Below are positions 10,816 to 28,862 of a DNA stretch of 64,000 nt, in pieces. The stretch spans positions 2,264,501-2,328,500 of the forward strand of contig BRXU01000017.1 in the NCBI GenBank assembly GCA_030267565.1, given 5' to 3'. A program made the position numbers and the translations under genes. Within the stretch, counting starts at the first letter, position 1. Each line of letters opens with the position of its first letter. Below the pieces are notes generated by a model that was given only the letters and a program-made list of their open reading frames with translations, searched no databases and had not been told where the DNA came from. The DNA is from Pleodorina starrii (taxonomy: Eukaryota > Chlorophyta > Chlorophyceae > Chlamydomonadales > Volvocaceae).

Positions 10816-12550
10816 CCTCGCTCTGCCCACCCCCTCCACAACGCCCAGCCCAGTCGGCTTCGTTGCCATTCCTACTGCCAACACGACAGCTTTCTGCGCC
10901 TTCGTCGTGCAGTCCCAGTGGCGGTGCATCTCGTTCTCGCTAGAAACCGAGTTTGTGTATCTAACGTGCCGTCGCTTGCAAGCTTACCCTCTTCCTTTGC
11001 TTTGCAGATAGCTCACAGGTTACGTACTTGCGTTTCAAATCCGTTCACAGGCTCCCGCCTACAAAATGGCCGGATGAACCCCCACCCGGCCCCGCTCTGT
11101 CCCGCCTCGCCCCGCCGTCCCCGGCCCTCCCCCGCTGTGCCTCGCCCAGCCCTGCCCAGCTCCGGCCCCGGCCCGGCCCCGCCCCGCCGTGCCTCGCCTA
11201 GCCATGCCCAGCTCCGCCCTGCCCAGCCCCGGCCTGGCCCAGCTTTGCCCAGCCCAGCCCAGCCCAAATACTGCCTTATTCATTAGTGCAGACGTTGCGC
11301 CCTTAAGGTACCACCGCCCTAGCATGCCATACAAGCATGCCTTGGCCACCCGTACTTTTGAGGTTGTCTTGTTGCCTTTTATACTTTAATAGTAAGTAAT
11401 GCATACAAAGACTTCAGTTTGGCAGATTGTAAGTGTCATCACCTTAGTCGGCCCGAAGGGCAACCATGGTTGCCCTCCTCCAGCGTTCATAGCGAAGGCC
11501 GCGTTCTTAAGGACGATGCCCAGGCTATTAGTATGAACAATTTGACTATATTGGCGAGTATTCTCAGAGGCCATTTTTGCGTCGCCTGAAGCCGCCTAGA
11601 GCGCGTACGGCATCCATGTTCGGGCTGGCTTAATGCAAACCATGCGTAACTGGTTAAATTTATACACTGGCTTATAGAAAATAATGACACAGACAACATG
11701 GTTCCTGCATTACAAGATACCTTGCGCGTGTGCGAAGGTCTGACCGCGGCAACAACCGGTCAGCGCTTCACCTTGGCAGCCCACACACCTCACCGAGTTC
11801 GATACAACGCTGATAATGTTGCAAGGTCATGCTCAAGGTAAGTCACGAGTCGTTAGCGTCGTCGGCAGGCCCGGTTACTGCTCGCCCAGGAGTGCTTGCG
11901 TTGGCACCGGCGAACGCTTGCCCAACGTGCAACCGCAACTATATAGAAGTTGCAAAATAAGATTTAAAGTATTGGCGATGTAAATGATGTCTAGCCTTTA
12001 TCGGAACTGTTATGTTTTGTGTTCCACTCCTATCCAATTGTGCTGACCATGTATGGCGAATCGCTAAATCTTATCCTGTTGTTAATCGCAACTCGCAGGC
12101 TGCACGTGTAGGCTTGGACACATGCTCAGGCGGCCTGGGTGGCGAGCAGCTCGGAGCTAGCGGCCTGGCGTGGACTCCCTGGACATGGCGCGTCGTGGCG
12201 CTAGCGGCCGGGAGCGGACTTGGCTGTCAGCGGCTCGCTGAAAATTTTCTTTCAAGTGCGTACGGGCTTCGCTTCTCGGGACGAGAAAACTTCGCGTTCG
12301 CAAGCCTTAACATCCCAGCAGCCTCTAAGGGTACTCGTCGCATACGGTGGTTTTTACCGCCATATAACTCTGGACAGGGTTCTGTGCGTAGTATCGTCCG
12401 TATGGGGGCTGTATGGGCCCTAAGGGCGCCCCTACGGGCTGTATAGTCCGTATGTGAGCTGTATGGGCCCTAAGGGGGACCTTAAGTGAACCGGGCCTTA
12501 AGGGCTAAGGCCTCCTGGACGTATGGTACATATGTGAAGCCCTTAGTGAC
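10816..12550. other. Right interior of outer element, no gene seen
   Basis: Contains the C-rich stretch at 11085-11270, the direct repeat copy at 11294-11575, and short CCCTAAGG/CCTTAAGG repeats from about 12405 to 12556. The open frame at 12012-12446 has no recognisable protein features and is not called. Confidence 0.5.
11294..11575 (+). repeat. Diverged direct repeat, copy 2
   Basis: Partner of 6095-6490. It is preceded by a very C-rich low-complexity stretch (about 11085-11270) that separates it from sequence shared with the start of copy 1 (TCAAATCCGTTCACA at about 11036 and 6226). Confidence 0.7.
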
Positions 12551-12590
12551 CTTAAGGGCATTTTGACTGCTATAGGGTCGTGACTGCCAC
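12551..12590 (-). repeat. Right terminal inverted repeat of outer transposon
   Basis: Reverse complement matches 1544-1556 joined to 6059-6086 with about two mismatches. It preserves the uninterrupted version of the sequence into which the inner element inserted. Confidence 0.65.
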
Positions 12591-12593
12591 CAG

Positions 12594-13387
12594 CAAAGGC
12601 ATCGTCTGCTCTCAACACATTCCCAGCGTTCCTCATTACACATATTTCAGAATGTACAATATCTTGTTGCTATGGTCCATATAAACTTGCCTGCGTCGTC
12701 GCGGGCACCAAGCGGACACTCCCCGCTCGCAGGTTCCGGGCCGTCGTCGTCGCAGCTCTAAGGCTGTCACCGCCGGCTTGAGCATTATGATATCTACCGG
12801 ATGCTGACCATGCACGCACCTCATAGCGGTTCGGCACGCTACGCACCGCTAAGAACTGCCCGAGTAAGCTAGACATCAGACTAGCCGCTACACATTACTC
12901 ATCCACACCAAATGACATGTCATTCATTTATATTCCACTATGCGCTGCGCAAGGCTATTGTTCACACGTGCGGGCAGCCTTTGGTCCAGAGGCGTCTGCC
13001 TCGCGAGATGGCGTTATAAAGCGTTCAGAAACAATAGCATCGCAATAGATCAATCCTGCACCTACACTTCTGCAGCTCTGCCGACATTGATACCTCTCCT
13101 CAGAGATACGCCGTACACCTCGCCGCATTCCGCGCCGCGCCAGCCTCTAACCCATTATAGCGTTCCTTTACACATGGATTATAGCGTGGTAAAAACCGCT
13201 TCACCTCAAACGGTCCCAAAATAAATCGCCGCTGCTGTTGCCGCTGCGGTCGCCGCTGCTGTCGCCGCTGCTGTCGCCGCTGCTGTCGCCGCTGCTGTCG
13301 CGACCGCGGGCACCGCGGCTCATTTTGCTCCACGGCGATACGCGCCGCGATCCCAGCATATCTGCGACTTGCCACCCACCCGCGCCG
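12594..13387. other. Sequence between transposon and first PAN copy
   Basis: No supported gene. A 12-bp tandem repeat (CGCTGCTGTCGC type, about five units) occupies about 13230-13305, just before the breakpoint where the truncated PAN gene copy starts. Confidence 0.5.
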
Positions 13388-14259
<872 letters not shown>

Positions 14260-14315
14260 GCGCGAATTTGTATAACAATAAATTAATTAGATGTTTATTA
14301 AATATATAAACGTTT

Positions 14316-14320
14316 TGTAA
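14316..14320 (+). promoter_or_regulatory. TGTAA poly(A) signal, PAN copy 1
   Basis: The standard chlorophyte polyadenylation signal, 57 bp after the stop codon in the AT-rich 3' region shared with copy 2. Confidence 0.5.
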
Positions 14321-14459
14321 AATATAAATCCCCTACCCCTTCCTAGTTAAAATGAAAGTTAATATTTTTATAATGTTATTAATTATAAATAAATTATAAT
14401 TAATATTAACTGTAATTATAAATATAATAAAGATAAACAAATAAAATAAAACCAAAGAT

Positions 14460-15640
14460 GAGCCGCCACCAGAGTTCAACGGATATCCAGCTTCGAAGTG
14501 CGTATGCACGGCCTTGTGGGCGCAATGTCCAGGCAATATGGGTTTCCGGGTAACCCCGATACCAGGCCTACTCTACGCGAAGGTCAGGCTGGCCGGAGAG
14601 GTCGTAATCCCGTACTCCCGGGGGTGGGTAATGGTCAGCAATCCATTAATCCTGACCGGTCCTTGCAGGGTCTGAATCCTTATCCTGACCTGTCCTGGTG
14701 GGGTCCTAATCCTAATCCTGACGGCTACACGGATCCTAATCCTAATCCTCGCCGGTCAAGGGCAAGCCTTCGACATATTGGCTCGTCTTCTGTGTAATAC
14801 TTGTTCATGGAAAAATATAATATTATCCAATTAATATATCTAAAGCTCTAGGTGCGCGGCTGGCGGTTGGGAACCGGTGAGCCAGCGGCTCGCCAGGGCT
14901 CATCAGGGTCCTAGTTCTAGTCCTTAGGTCGTCGGCCCGGGCAGGTCCGGTGTTCTAATCCAATCATCCTGACTGGTACCTGACCCTTATTTTATCTTTG
15001 CAACCCTCCTGGCCACCAAACCAAATGACCGTCAAGAACCGAAGACTGTGTGCACTGTCCGATCCCCTGAAACGACTGGATATAAACACATGCTAACGTA
15101 TTAAATCAAACGGAATTGTGTTACATAAAAATCCGATACAGATTTAAATTCCATCTACTGGGAATAGCCGTCCTGAGTTTGAAGCTGTATGTAAATTCCA
15201 TCTACTGGGAATATTCGTCCTGAGTTTGAAGCTGTAAAATATTATACGAAATCAGGATGGAGCATAGTAAGCTTAGTAAATAACGGAGTTTATTATGTTG
15301 GAAAGGTTGGAAGAGGTCGTGCAGCGATGGCGTCATGGCATTATGAGCGAGCTCAGCTGTGCCTCAGCGGCAGGTGATATTCGGCCCATACTAAGCTAAA
15401 TATGCACGTGTTTTCGGGTGCAAATGGTCGGCGTTGTCGACCGCGCTTGCGGAAGACCGTACCGTGGAAGTTCGGAAGCCCTGCCTTCCTCAACCGACAC
15501 TGGCCCCGTAGGGCCCCGTCACCTGGCACATGGCTGCGGTGCTGCCGTTAACATCCGGTGGTGCGGGCTCATTTGAGGAATGTCATAACCATGGAGCAGT
15601 GTCGCATATACATCGCGGGCAGGAGATCCATGCCTGCGGA
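14460..15640. other. Intergenic with short degenerate repeats
   Basis: No supported gene. About 14575-14760 has repeated TCCTAATCCTGAC-like words. At 15145-15236 a block of about 52 bp (ATTCCATCTACTGGGAATA...) is present twice in tandem. Confidence 0.5.
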
Positions 15641-15649
15641 CGCCAAAAA

Positions 15650-15855
15650 CTTGGACGTCCATTCCTGAGCCCTGGCCGGCCACGTTTTTTTATCCGTCAT
15701 AGCTATATGTCGATGTCGTGGTTCTTGGACCACTTGCATTCGCCTCTATTCAGAGGCTCTAAAACCTTCGGCCGCAGCCCTGGCAGATTCGGAGCTAATT
15801 GAGCTAAATATGACGTCAGACTCTGGTTTTCAGTCAACTAAGGGCGGCTTAATAA
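15650..15855 (+). repeat. Direct repeat R, upstream of intact PAN gene
   Basis: TTGGACGTCCATTCCTGAGC... to AAGGGCGGCTTAATAA. Nearly identical to 16763-16963, where it replaces the 3' part of PAN copy 3. Confidence 0.9.
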
Positions 15856-15871
15856 ATATAAAAATAAACAA

Positions 15872-16321
15872 ATGAATACCGTTAATGCTTTGTATGGTTT
15901 GTACATAAAATACATCACGCCTTGCTTATCATCACGCCCGCAAACATGTTTCTGTATGCTTGCGCCCTGCCTCCTGCTGCTGCCCGTAGGGTGTCCTTCG
16001 TTCGCTGGCTACACATTAGCGCCGGATGTGGACCACCCAGGCGACGACATCAACTGCGCGTTCAGTGTCGACCCCAACGGCATCAGTGCGAGCAATTCCG
16101 CGGCAGCCTGCACTGCCAACCCCGCATGCAAGGCCTTCAATTATAAGGGATTTCCCACCTATGGCACCTGCACCAAGAGTGTCAGCAGCCCTACATCCCC
16201 CTCAACGGGACTGTGCTTTTACGAAAAGCAGCCGCCGTCGCCGTCGCCATCGCCGTCGCCGTCACCAGCTCCTGTTGCTGGTGAGCGAACATGCATGAGG
16301 ACTGGGGTCGCGGGAAAGTAG
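15872..16321 (+). CDS. Small secreted PAN-like protein with short Ser-Pro tail, copy 2 (intact)
   Basis: A single open exon of 149 residues from the first ATG. An in-frame ATG at 15956 gives MLAPCLLLLPVGCPSFAG, a better signal peptide, and may be the real start (121 residues). After the signal comes a compact Cys-rich domain: [39 protein letters not shown] and GLCFYEK. This has the Cys-x(n)-C-x4-C-x-A-F/W pattern typical of PAN/Apple-like domains, which bind protein or carbohydrate. It ends in about five Ser-Pro pairs, like hydroxyproline-rich wall proteins. A TGTAA signal follows at 16404. It is the only complete one of three copies. Secretion to wall or matrix is inferred. Confidence 0.7.
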   Translation: MNTVNALYGLYIKYITPCLSSRPQTCFCMLAPCLLLLPVGCPSFAGYTLAPDVDHPGDDINCAFSVDPNGISASNSAAACTANPACKAFNYKGFPTYGTCTKSVSSPTSPSTGLCFYEKQPPSPSPSPSPSPAPVAGERTCMRTGVAGK

Positions 16322-16403
16322 GCGCGAATTTGTATAATAATAATAATAATTAATTTGTATAATTAATTGGGTGTTTATTAAATATATGAACGTTTTATGA
16401 ATA

Positions 16404-16408
16404 TGTAA
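16404..16408 (+). promoter_or_regulatory. TGTAA poly(A) signal, PAN copy 2
   Basis: Located 83 bp after the stop codon, in the same AT-rich 3' region as copy 1. Confidence 0.5.
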
Positions 16409-16540
16409 ACCCCCTACCCCTTCCTAGTTAAAATGAAAGTTAATATTTTTATAATGTTATTAATTATAAATAAATTATAATTAATATTAAATGTAATTAT
16501 AAATATAATAAAGATAAACAAATACAATAAAATAAATAAA

Positions 16541-16762
16541 ATAAATATAAAAATAAACAAATGAATACCGTTAATGCTTTGTATGGTTTGTACATAAAAT
16601 ACATCACGCCTTGCTTATCATCACGCCCGCAAACATGTTTCTGTATGCTTGCGCCCTGCCTCCTGCTGCTGCCCGTAGGGTGTCCTTCGTTCGCTGGCTA
16701 CACATTAGCGCCGGATGTGGACCACCCAGGCGACGACATCAACTGCGCGTTCAGTGTCGACA
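16541..16762 (+). pseudogene. 3'-truncated PAN-like gene, copy 3
   Basis: Repeats the 5' flank and first about 67 codons of copy 2, including the signal peptide, then breaks at GTCGAC after NCAFSV and joins directly to repeat R. The frame continues into R and an AAT microsatellite, so no normal domain can form. Confidence 0.85.
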
Positions 16763-16959
16763 TTGGACGTCCATTCCTGAGCCCTGGCCGGCCACGTCTT
16801 TTATCCGTCATAGCTATATGCCGCTGTCGTGGTTCTTGGACCACTTGCATTCGCCTCTATTCAGAGGCTCTAAAACCTTCGGCCGCAGCCCTGGCAGATT
16901 CGGAGCTAATTGAGCTAAATATGACGTCAGACTCTGGTTTTCAGTCAACTAAGGGCGGC

Positions 16960-16963
<4 letters not shown>
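16763..16963 (+). repeat. Direct repeat R, second copy
   Basis: Nearly identical to 15650-15855. It is followed immediately by an AAT array. Confidence 0.9.

Positions 16964-17045
<82 letters not shown>
16961..17045 (+). repeat. TAA/AAT microsatellite
   Basis: About 28 perfect units, followed by three ATAATCCC words. Confidence 0.97.
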
Positions 17046-18424
17046 CCCATAATCCCATAATCCCGGCCGGTAGCCGAGGCGTGGGTTATGGAAGCAGAGG
17101 GGGTGGGGTGACGGGTTTCCCCGGTCCCAGCCCCAGCCCCCGCCACCGCAAGGAAATCTAGGCTTGTCCCACGTTTGGTAAGTAATACGTATGCATCACA
17201 TGTGCATCACACGCAGAGCATGTCGCATTGGCGTTTTACCTTGCTTACGTACCAGCAGCAGCTAGCGCAGCCACAGCCGTGCCTCGCTCGTCGTTGTTGG
17301 CCAAGCACGCAAGGTAGCATTCGTTATTTTAGACAGTAAATATCCCTGAGAGCTGTGTTGGGCGGGCAGAACTCTCTTGTGCGTGGGGCCATACATTGTA
17401 TCTAGGAGGACCTAATACAGCCGCAGCACCGCTGTACGGTATGTGCAACACCAAGTTGCTCGCTCCCCGCTGGCCGCGCGTGTAAAGCATCTATCGGAAG
17501 AGAATTCGCACGCACACGGTCGGTGGCGGTGGCAGTGAAAACAAGAGTTTAGCGAGAAGCACGTTCGGTTATGATTTGCACCGAATAAATGCGTGGCCGT
17601 TCGTGCCGTGCGTGTGCCCTCGCTGATGACCGGTTCGGCTGCGTGCGTGCCTTTTGCGGCTCGATTGAATGCCAATCAATGCCAGTGTATGTATGTATCG
17701 TATATATGGCCGCCGCCCTGCCTGCCTTAAAGTTATTACGATACTGCCTCATTCACGTATTGCGCCTGCGCTGCCAATGCAAGCGTAAGAGAGCCACCGA
17801 CTGACATCGTACGTACCCACATCTTTTTATTTACCGCCGGAGACTTGAATGCGTGCCTTGCGTAATCAGTTTCAGCGCCGGCGGGTCTAGGTAGGCCTTA
17901 CGTATCTTACCTAAGCTGTCTATCGCTTGTATGTTACTACGCATTATGGTTTAATGCATATGAATGGGGCCCGCCATACATCCCAGAAAACATGTATACA
18001 TACCCAGTCTGCTGCTGCTAGTGCTTCCGTCCTTTGTATGAACATATTTACAATCGTATTGATAGATAGTGATGATTTGATTGACACGTAATAATTGCGA
18101 CCGTACACCGCATCCGCCGTCGACAGATCCTCGCTCGCGCGATTGTCTGATCGATGACTGCTTCCGTCCCCCGTCATCACGCGTGCATGTATGCCCACCC
18201 ACCCCCGCCAGAGCGTGCTGCCGCCATGCGGGGTTGACGACGGCACCGCTGACGATGTTACGAGGGCTCCCACACGCACCTACCAGCGGGGATGTGCGTC
18301 CTCGGATCGGCAACTGCTATGCATGATCTTCATCATGCGTATGTCTGTCTCCATCAACCCTAACCCAGCCAGCAGTCGAGTCGGCGTCACGCATGCAGGA
18401 TGTATGTACGTAGCTTCTAGATAG
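17046..18424. other. Intergenic, no gene seen
   Basis: No splice-supported coding region on either strand. It ends where similarity to duplication copy B begins. Confidence 0.5.
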
Positions 18425-19011
18425 GTAGATGTAGAGCACGCAAAAAATACGTAGTCGTCGGGACGGCAGCAGCAGTGCCAAGGAGTGCGCCGCCACTGCT
18501 GTCGCTCATGCGATGCGATGCGATGCAAGACGGACGACGACGGACGACAATCGGTCGATGTAGGCGGAGGGGCAGCGCCCATCCATACTCGTGCATGTAC
18601 GTGTGCATATTGAGAACGTACACAGGGTTGATTGTTGTTGGTGATGGCATTGGGACATACAGTATATAGGCAGCTGGCTAGGGCGACTTGTTCCGTTCGG
18701 GCTTTAAGGTCAGCCTGATTGGCGCCGCGCCCCCAAAGTTGAGATAGGGCGGGGGACAAGCCTTCGTAGGAGACGGCGGTACGTATAGCAAATGGACCAT
18801 CCATGCATCAGCCCGTATCGTACGCACGGTGACGAGCGGGATGTGCGTAGGATGTGCGGCAATCAACGATTCTGTCCATGCTGTTCGGCCCTTTGATTGT
18901 GGGCATTATCATCGTTGTACGTTCAGTTGTACGTTTTGTTATGTTTGTCACATACAGTGGGCTCCAGATTTCTGAAGCAAGAGTAGACTCATATCATCAA
19001 CGGGCCACGAA

Positions 19012-19710
19012 GCAGTTACCGTACCGACGCAATCTTTTTGCGAATAAATAATTAACTGTTTGGGGCCTCGCAAAGTGTCAAACAAAAGTCGGAAGGGTCC
19101 CTCGCAAATATTTAAAGTTTCAAGAAAAACTCCCAATGCATCTCGCAAAATCTTCTCGCAAATATAAATTATTTGCCGCGAGCTGCGGGTGGTGGGGGAG
19201 CTGTCGGGGCCGGCGGGGAAGGGCTGCCGGGGCTATGGCGGGCACGGCCGGTCGGGGAGTGACAGCGGTGGAGCCAACGGGGGCCGGCACGTCCCAGCCG
19301 GCAAGGGGCCGTGGCAGGCGGGGAGGAAGGGCAGCGGGGTGAGCGGGTGGACAGGCTGCTGCACGGGGGAGGGGAGTCGGGAACGCGGGAAGGCCAGTAC
19401 GAAAGGCATGCAGCCCAAGGCCAAGCCCGTGGCTGTGGGGCGGATGGGTTTTGGGGCGGATGGGTGGCGTGAAGCAGGTACGGCACCCGGTATTTCCAAT
19501 TCCTTCAGTAGAATGCCTTTGCTCTGACGATAAGATGCGAATTCGCAAACTATTACATACGGCTCAAGAGCTCGCAAATTTCAAACGTTTACAAATAAAC
19601 TCCTAACGGCGCCTCGCAAAATAATGGCGTTTACATATCCAAATTTTAATTATTTTCTGGCCTCGCAAAATAACCGCGTCGCAAAAAGATTGCGTCGATA
19701 CGGTATCTGC
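19012..19710. mobile_element. Non-autonomous inverted-repeat element with TCGCAAA subterminal repeats
   Basis: 32-bp inverted termini (19012-19043 and 19679-19710) share GACGCAATCTTTTTGCGA with two mismatches overall. Inside each end TCGCAAA recurs many times, while the centre (about 19190-19470) is G-rich. There is no convincing coding region. It lies in DNA absent from duplication copy B. No clear target duplication is visible. Confidence 0.65.
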
Positions 19711-21683
19711 TGGCCGTCCGTTCCCAACGCCCCCGGCATACGTCTCGCTCACAAATAAAGGCACGAAAATGGGCATTAGGCAGTCCGTAAAGCCTTCACG
19801 GCAGCATACATACGTAGTGCGTAGCACGCACGACCACGCGGCAGCAGCTTAGCTTCCTTTTCCCATGCATGTGCAAAATAAATCGTTCCACTGTAAAACG
19901 GCTCACCATCGATCAGCTTCACCAGCAGCATCAGCAGCAGCTGCAACAGCTGCAGCGACAGCGGCACGCAGTGCCCAGCTGGCGGTGGGGAAGCACGCAC
20001 AACCGAGCGGCCGCTGTAGTGGGTGTGGCATTCAAGCTGGTCATTCGTACGACGGCTGTGTGCGTGTTGTGCGACGGCTGTTAGTGCAGCAAGCGCGGCG
20101 GTCGATTGTGGTGGTGGTGATCTAGCGGGGCGATCGAAGAGCAGTGCAGCGGGGGGGGGGGGGTGGATCATACGGCCCCCGTATCATCATTCGATCGGCA
20201 GGGCACCGCAGCGCACACGGACGGAGGGAGCGCAGTCCGTGCGGACGGAGGCCATCACGCAAGTTTGGGGGTTGTTCGGTATGCCGTGTATCGTATGTGC
20301 ATCGATGCGTGCGTGCGTGCGTTGTTACGGTCTGCACCGACGGCTGATCGACAATGTTTTTGATGACCCAAGCAAGCAAGTCGGTGCCAGCCAGCAGGCG
20401 TGCGTAGGATTATATACCTCAGCGAGGATGCATGCAGAGTACGTTATATTAGTTCACCTACCGTCCAGTCTCAACGAAATGTACGTACTACTTGAACAGG
20501 GAAATAAAAAAACATAAATAGCGCGCAAACTCCATCGACAGGAATTAATAATGAATTTTTACTTGGTGATATGCATATGTCCCCTCGGACGGATGACAAG
20601 GCAATTGGCGTAGCAAAACGCACGACTGTCGGACGAAGCATGACCGCGCACGCACAATAATGCCGCGTACGTATGGTACGAAAGTTTACCCTATCTATCT
20701 ATCTATCTAGGTACTACACAAGGCTACTGCAGCGAGCAAGTGTTACGAATCATTTCTTATATATCATTTCTTACATGTTTTTAACCCCTGGTAATGGTGT
20801 CCAACCACCGGTTTTCCAATCATTACTCCGCCGCGGTTATTATCCGGCGTAGAAGCGATTTATACGAGTTGGAAGTCGAGCAGGCGGACTGACACTAACC
20901 GACACAGTTGCAACGAACATATCCAGTACTCAGCGAATGATAATATGGTAGGGTGGTATATTGGGTTTTCTCGTTTATTCCTTTTTTTCATCTGGCACAA
21001 CTTGCTAGCGCGCATTTATTATCAATGGACGACCCTTCATAATGTCTCGTTTGATGCCCACATACAATGCCATACGTTACGACTAATGCTTCCCTATACC
21101 AACTATCCTTACTGCGTTGGAATACTTTTTGGGTCACTACTCTCGACCATGCATGTGTGAACCAAGCCGGACCGGAAGCCCAGACTGCAAAGTAGGATTT
21201 CTGCCGCAGAAGATAGACATATATACATACACAGTAAGTAAAAATGGCGCGATTTGGCCCCTGCTACGGCGGCGCGCGGCGGAGCCTGACGTCCTGAGCG
21301 GGTTGCTTAATTCCGTGCCGAGTTGAGGTTTAGCGCTGTCTCGTAAAAAATGAATGTCATGGTCGATGGGGCTCGTGTTGTACGCACGCATGGAACCGGA
21401 ATCCTGCCAACTTGGCTGACACCTGATAAAAACCCAAGTTGCCGTGCAAAAAGGAGCGAGATGGTCATGTGTAATCGCCGTTTTGCCTGCTGCCTACGTA
21501 ATAACTTGGTGCAGTCACACTACTCCTCTCTCGTTTCCTTACTACTACTGTAATACTACTTGCGGGAGGCAGGCGGCTTACCACTCGATCGGTTCATAAA
21601 CCAATTGATTGCCAGTCTTGAAGATCTAGCATGCACGTCAACGAACGCATATGCATGCATGCGCCACCTGCCGCAGCTCGACA
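19711..21683. other. 5' flank of gene A
   Basis: No gene supported. From about 19966 it is again alignable to B (31285-32906), with scattered small indels. It contains a G run at 20150-20163 and ATCT repeats at 20693-20709. The last few hundred bases before 21684 are conserved with B and likely include the promoter. Confidence 0.5.
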
Positions 21684-27658
<5,975 letters not shown>

Positions 27659-27864
27659 AGCGAGATAGATGTGCATCGTTGTATCTGGATACGGTGTATC
27701 CGGCTACGGTGTATCCGGCTACGGCTCCATCTGTATCTATGTGGACCGATGTATGTGCATCTAGCTACGTAGCTGGGCAGATATTTGCATCTGGATGGAT
27801 GATTGGTTGCGATGAATGCATGAACGAATGGATTGGATTGGCAGATAACTAATAGGTAAATGGA

Positions 27865-27961
27865 TAAACTGATAGACAGATAGACAGATAGATCCCTGAT
27901 TGATAGATAGGTAGATAGATAGATAAAAATAGATAGATAAATAGATATATAGTAGATAGAT

Positions 27962-28060
<99 letters not shown>

Positions 28061-28062
28061 CG
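27865..28062 (+). repeat. GATA/TAGA microsatellite, 3' of gene A
   Basis: Imperfect at first (GATAGACA, GATAGGTA), then about 25 perfect TAGA units at 27960-28060. The B counterpart (about 38790-38870) is much shorter. Confidence 0.95.
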
Positions 28063-28329
28063 ACCTTTCGATATATCTCTAAAACGTGGCCCCCCTATCC
28101 ACATCCACATCCGAGGCTCAGCCACGAGCTGGATCGATACGATGCAGGCAGATAGCCGGGGCGGCGCAAGCAACCTGAATGCTCTGCTGCTCTGTGTATG
28201 TATGAAACTCTGCTGCTCTGTGTATGTATGAAAGCCACTCCAACAACTGGTTGATTATGCTGCCTTTACGCCTGCTGCTGCTCCTCCTTTTACCTTGATA
28301 CGGTATATATGTAGAGCAGTGTAGAGCTC

Positions 28330-28520
28330 TTACTAGCCACGAACGATTGGACGTGTGGTGGATCCCCTAGAAAGTGCCTGGAAAATAGGGCACTGAATTT
28401 GTGATCGGAAGGTCACCAGTTTGATCCCGGCCTTCGCAGAGGGCTGGGTGATCGATGCGCATGGGGGCCCTGGTGTCGGACGGACATACAGCAGGCGATC
28501 GCATGGCTCTTTATTAGCCA
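28330..28520 (+). repeat. Possible tRNA-derived SINE fragment
   Basis: GGGCACTGAATTTGTGATC, then GGTCACCAGTTTGATCCCGG, reads like the anticodon arm (GTG in the loop) and T arm of a tRNA, and the latter resembles a polymerase III B box. The 5' half and acceptor stem do not fold convincingly, so this is at best a degenerate tRNA-derived repeat and not a functional tRNA gene. Confidence 0.3.
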
Positions 28521-28784
28521 TGTCCCTGTCCCCTGCACTGGTACGTAGAACTCATCACGGTTGTAAGTTCAACAATGATGTGTCTGGCATATCTGGGAAG
28601 AGTGCGTGCGGGTACCCAGATGTGATCCGAGTGAGACGGAGCCCAGACACGGAGGGGTGGGAAAAGCAACCCATCTGAGTCAAAAATGCGGTCACTGCGG
28701 TAGTGGGCTGTACCTGCCCGCCGATGAGGCATCAGTCTGCTCACACACGCTACGGCTTAAGGCTCAGCGTAAACTTTCCTTTTT

Positions 28785-28825
28785 GGGCGGGGCCCCAGCG
28801 CGAAGCGCCCAGGGGGGCCCCGCCC
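28785..28825. other. Perfect 12-bp GC hairpin
   Basis: GGGCGGGGCCCC (28785-28796) and its exact reverse complement (28814-28825) enclose a short inner stem GCGC-GAA-GCGC. It follows a T run. Function unknown. Confidence 0.8.
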
Positions 28826-28862
28826 TGTAGGATTGCCCATGTCCGTGCGTGCGTGCATGCGT

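Larger units (their letters stand above)
1544..12590. mobile_element. Outer DNA transposon, split by a nested element
   Basis: The two ends are inverted copies. The right end (12551-12590, reverse strand) begins GTGGCAGTCACGA and continues CCCTATAGCAGTCAAA. The same string is found on the left, but cut in two: 1544-1556, then 6059 onward. Both outer ends are followed by CAG (1541-1543 and 12591-12593), which fits a 3-bp target duplication. Just inside each end are repeated palindromic CCTTAAGG motifs (about 6079-6118 and 12430-12556), like subterminal transposase sites. Without the 4.5-kb insert the element is about 6.5 kb. It contains a frame-broken coding stretch and a 140-bp tandem array. 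I cannot assign a superfamily; 3-bp duplications with subterminal repeats would suit a CACTA-like group, but the terminal bases are not CACTA. Confidence 0.6.

Noticed and set aside
12012..12446. 144-codon frame near the right end of the outer element
   Set aside because: No recognisable motif, and its C-terminal part is made of the subterminal CCCTAAGG repeats.
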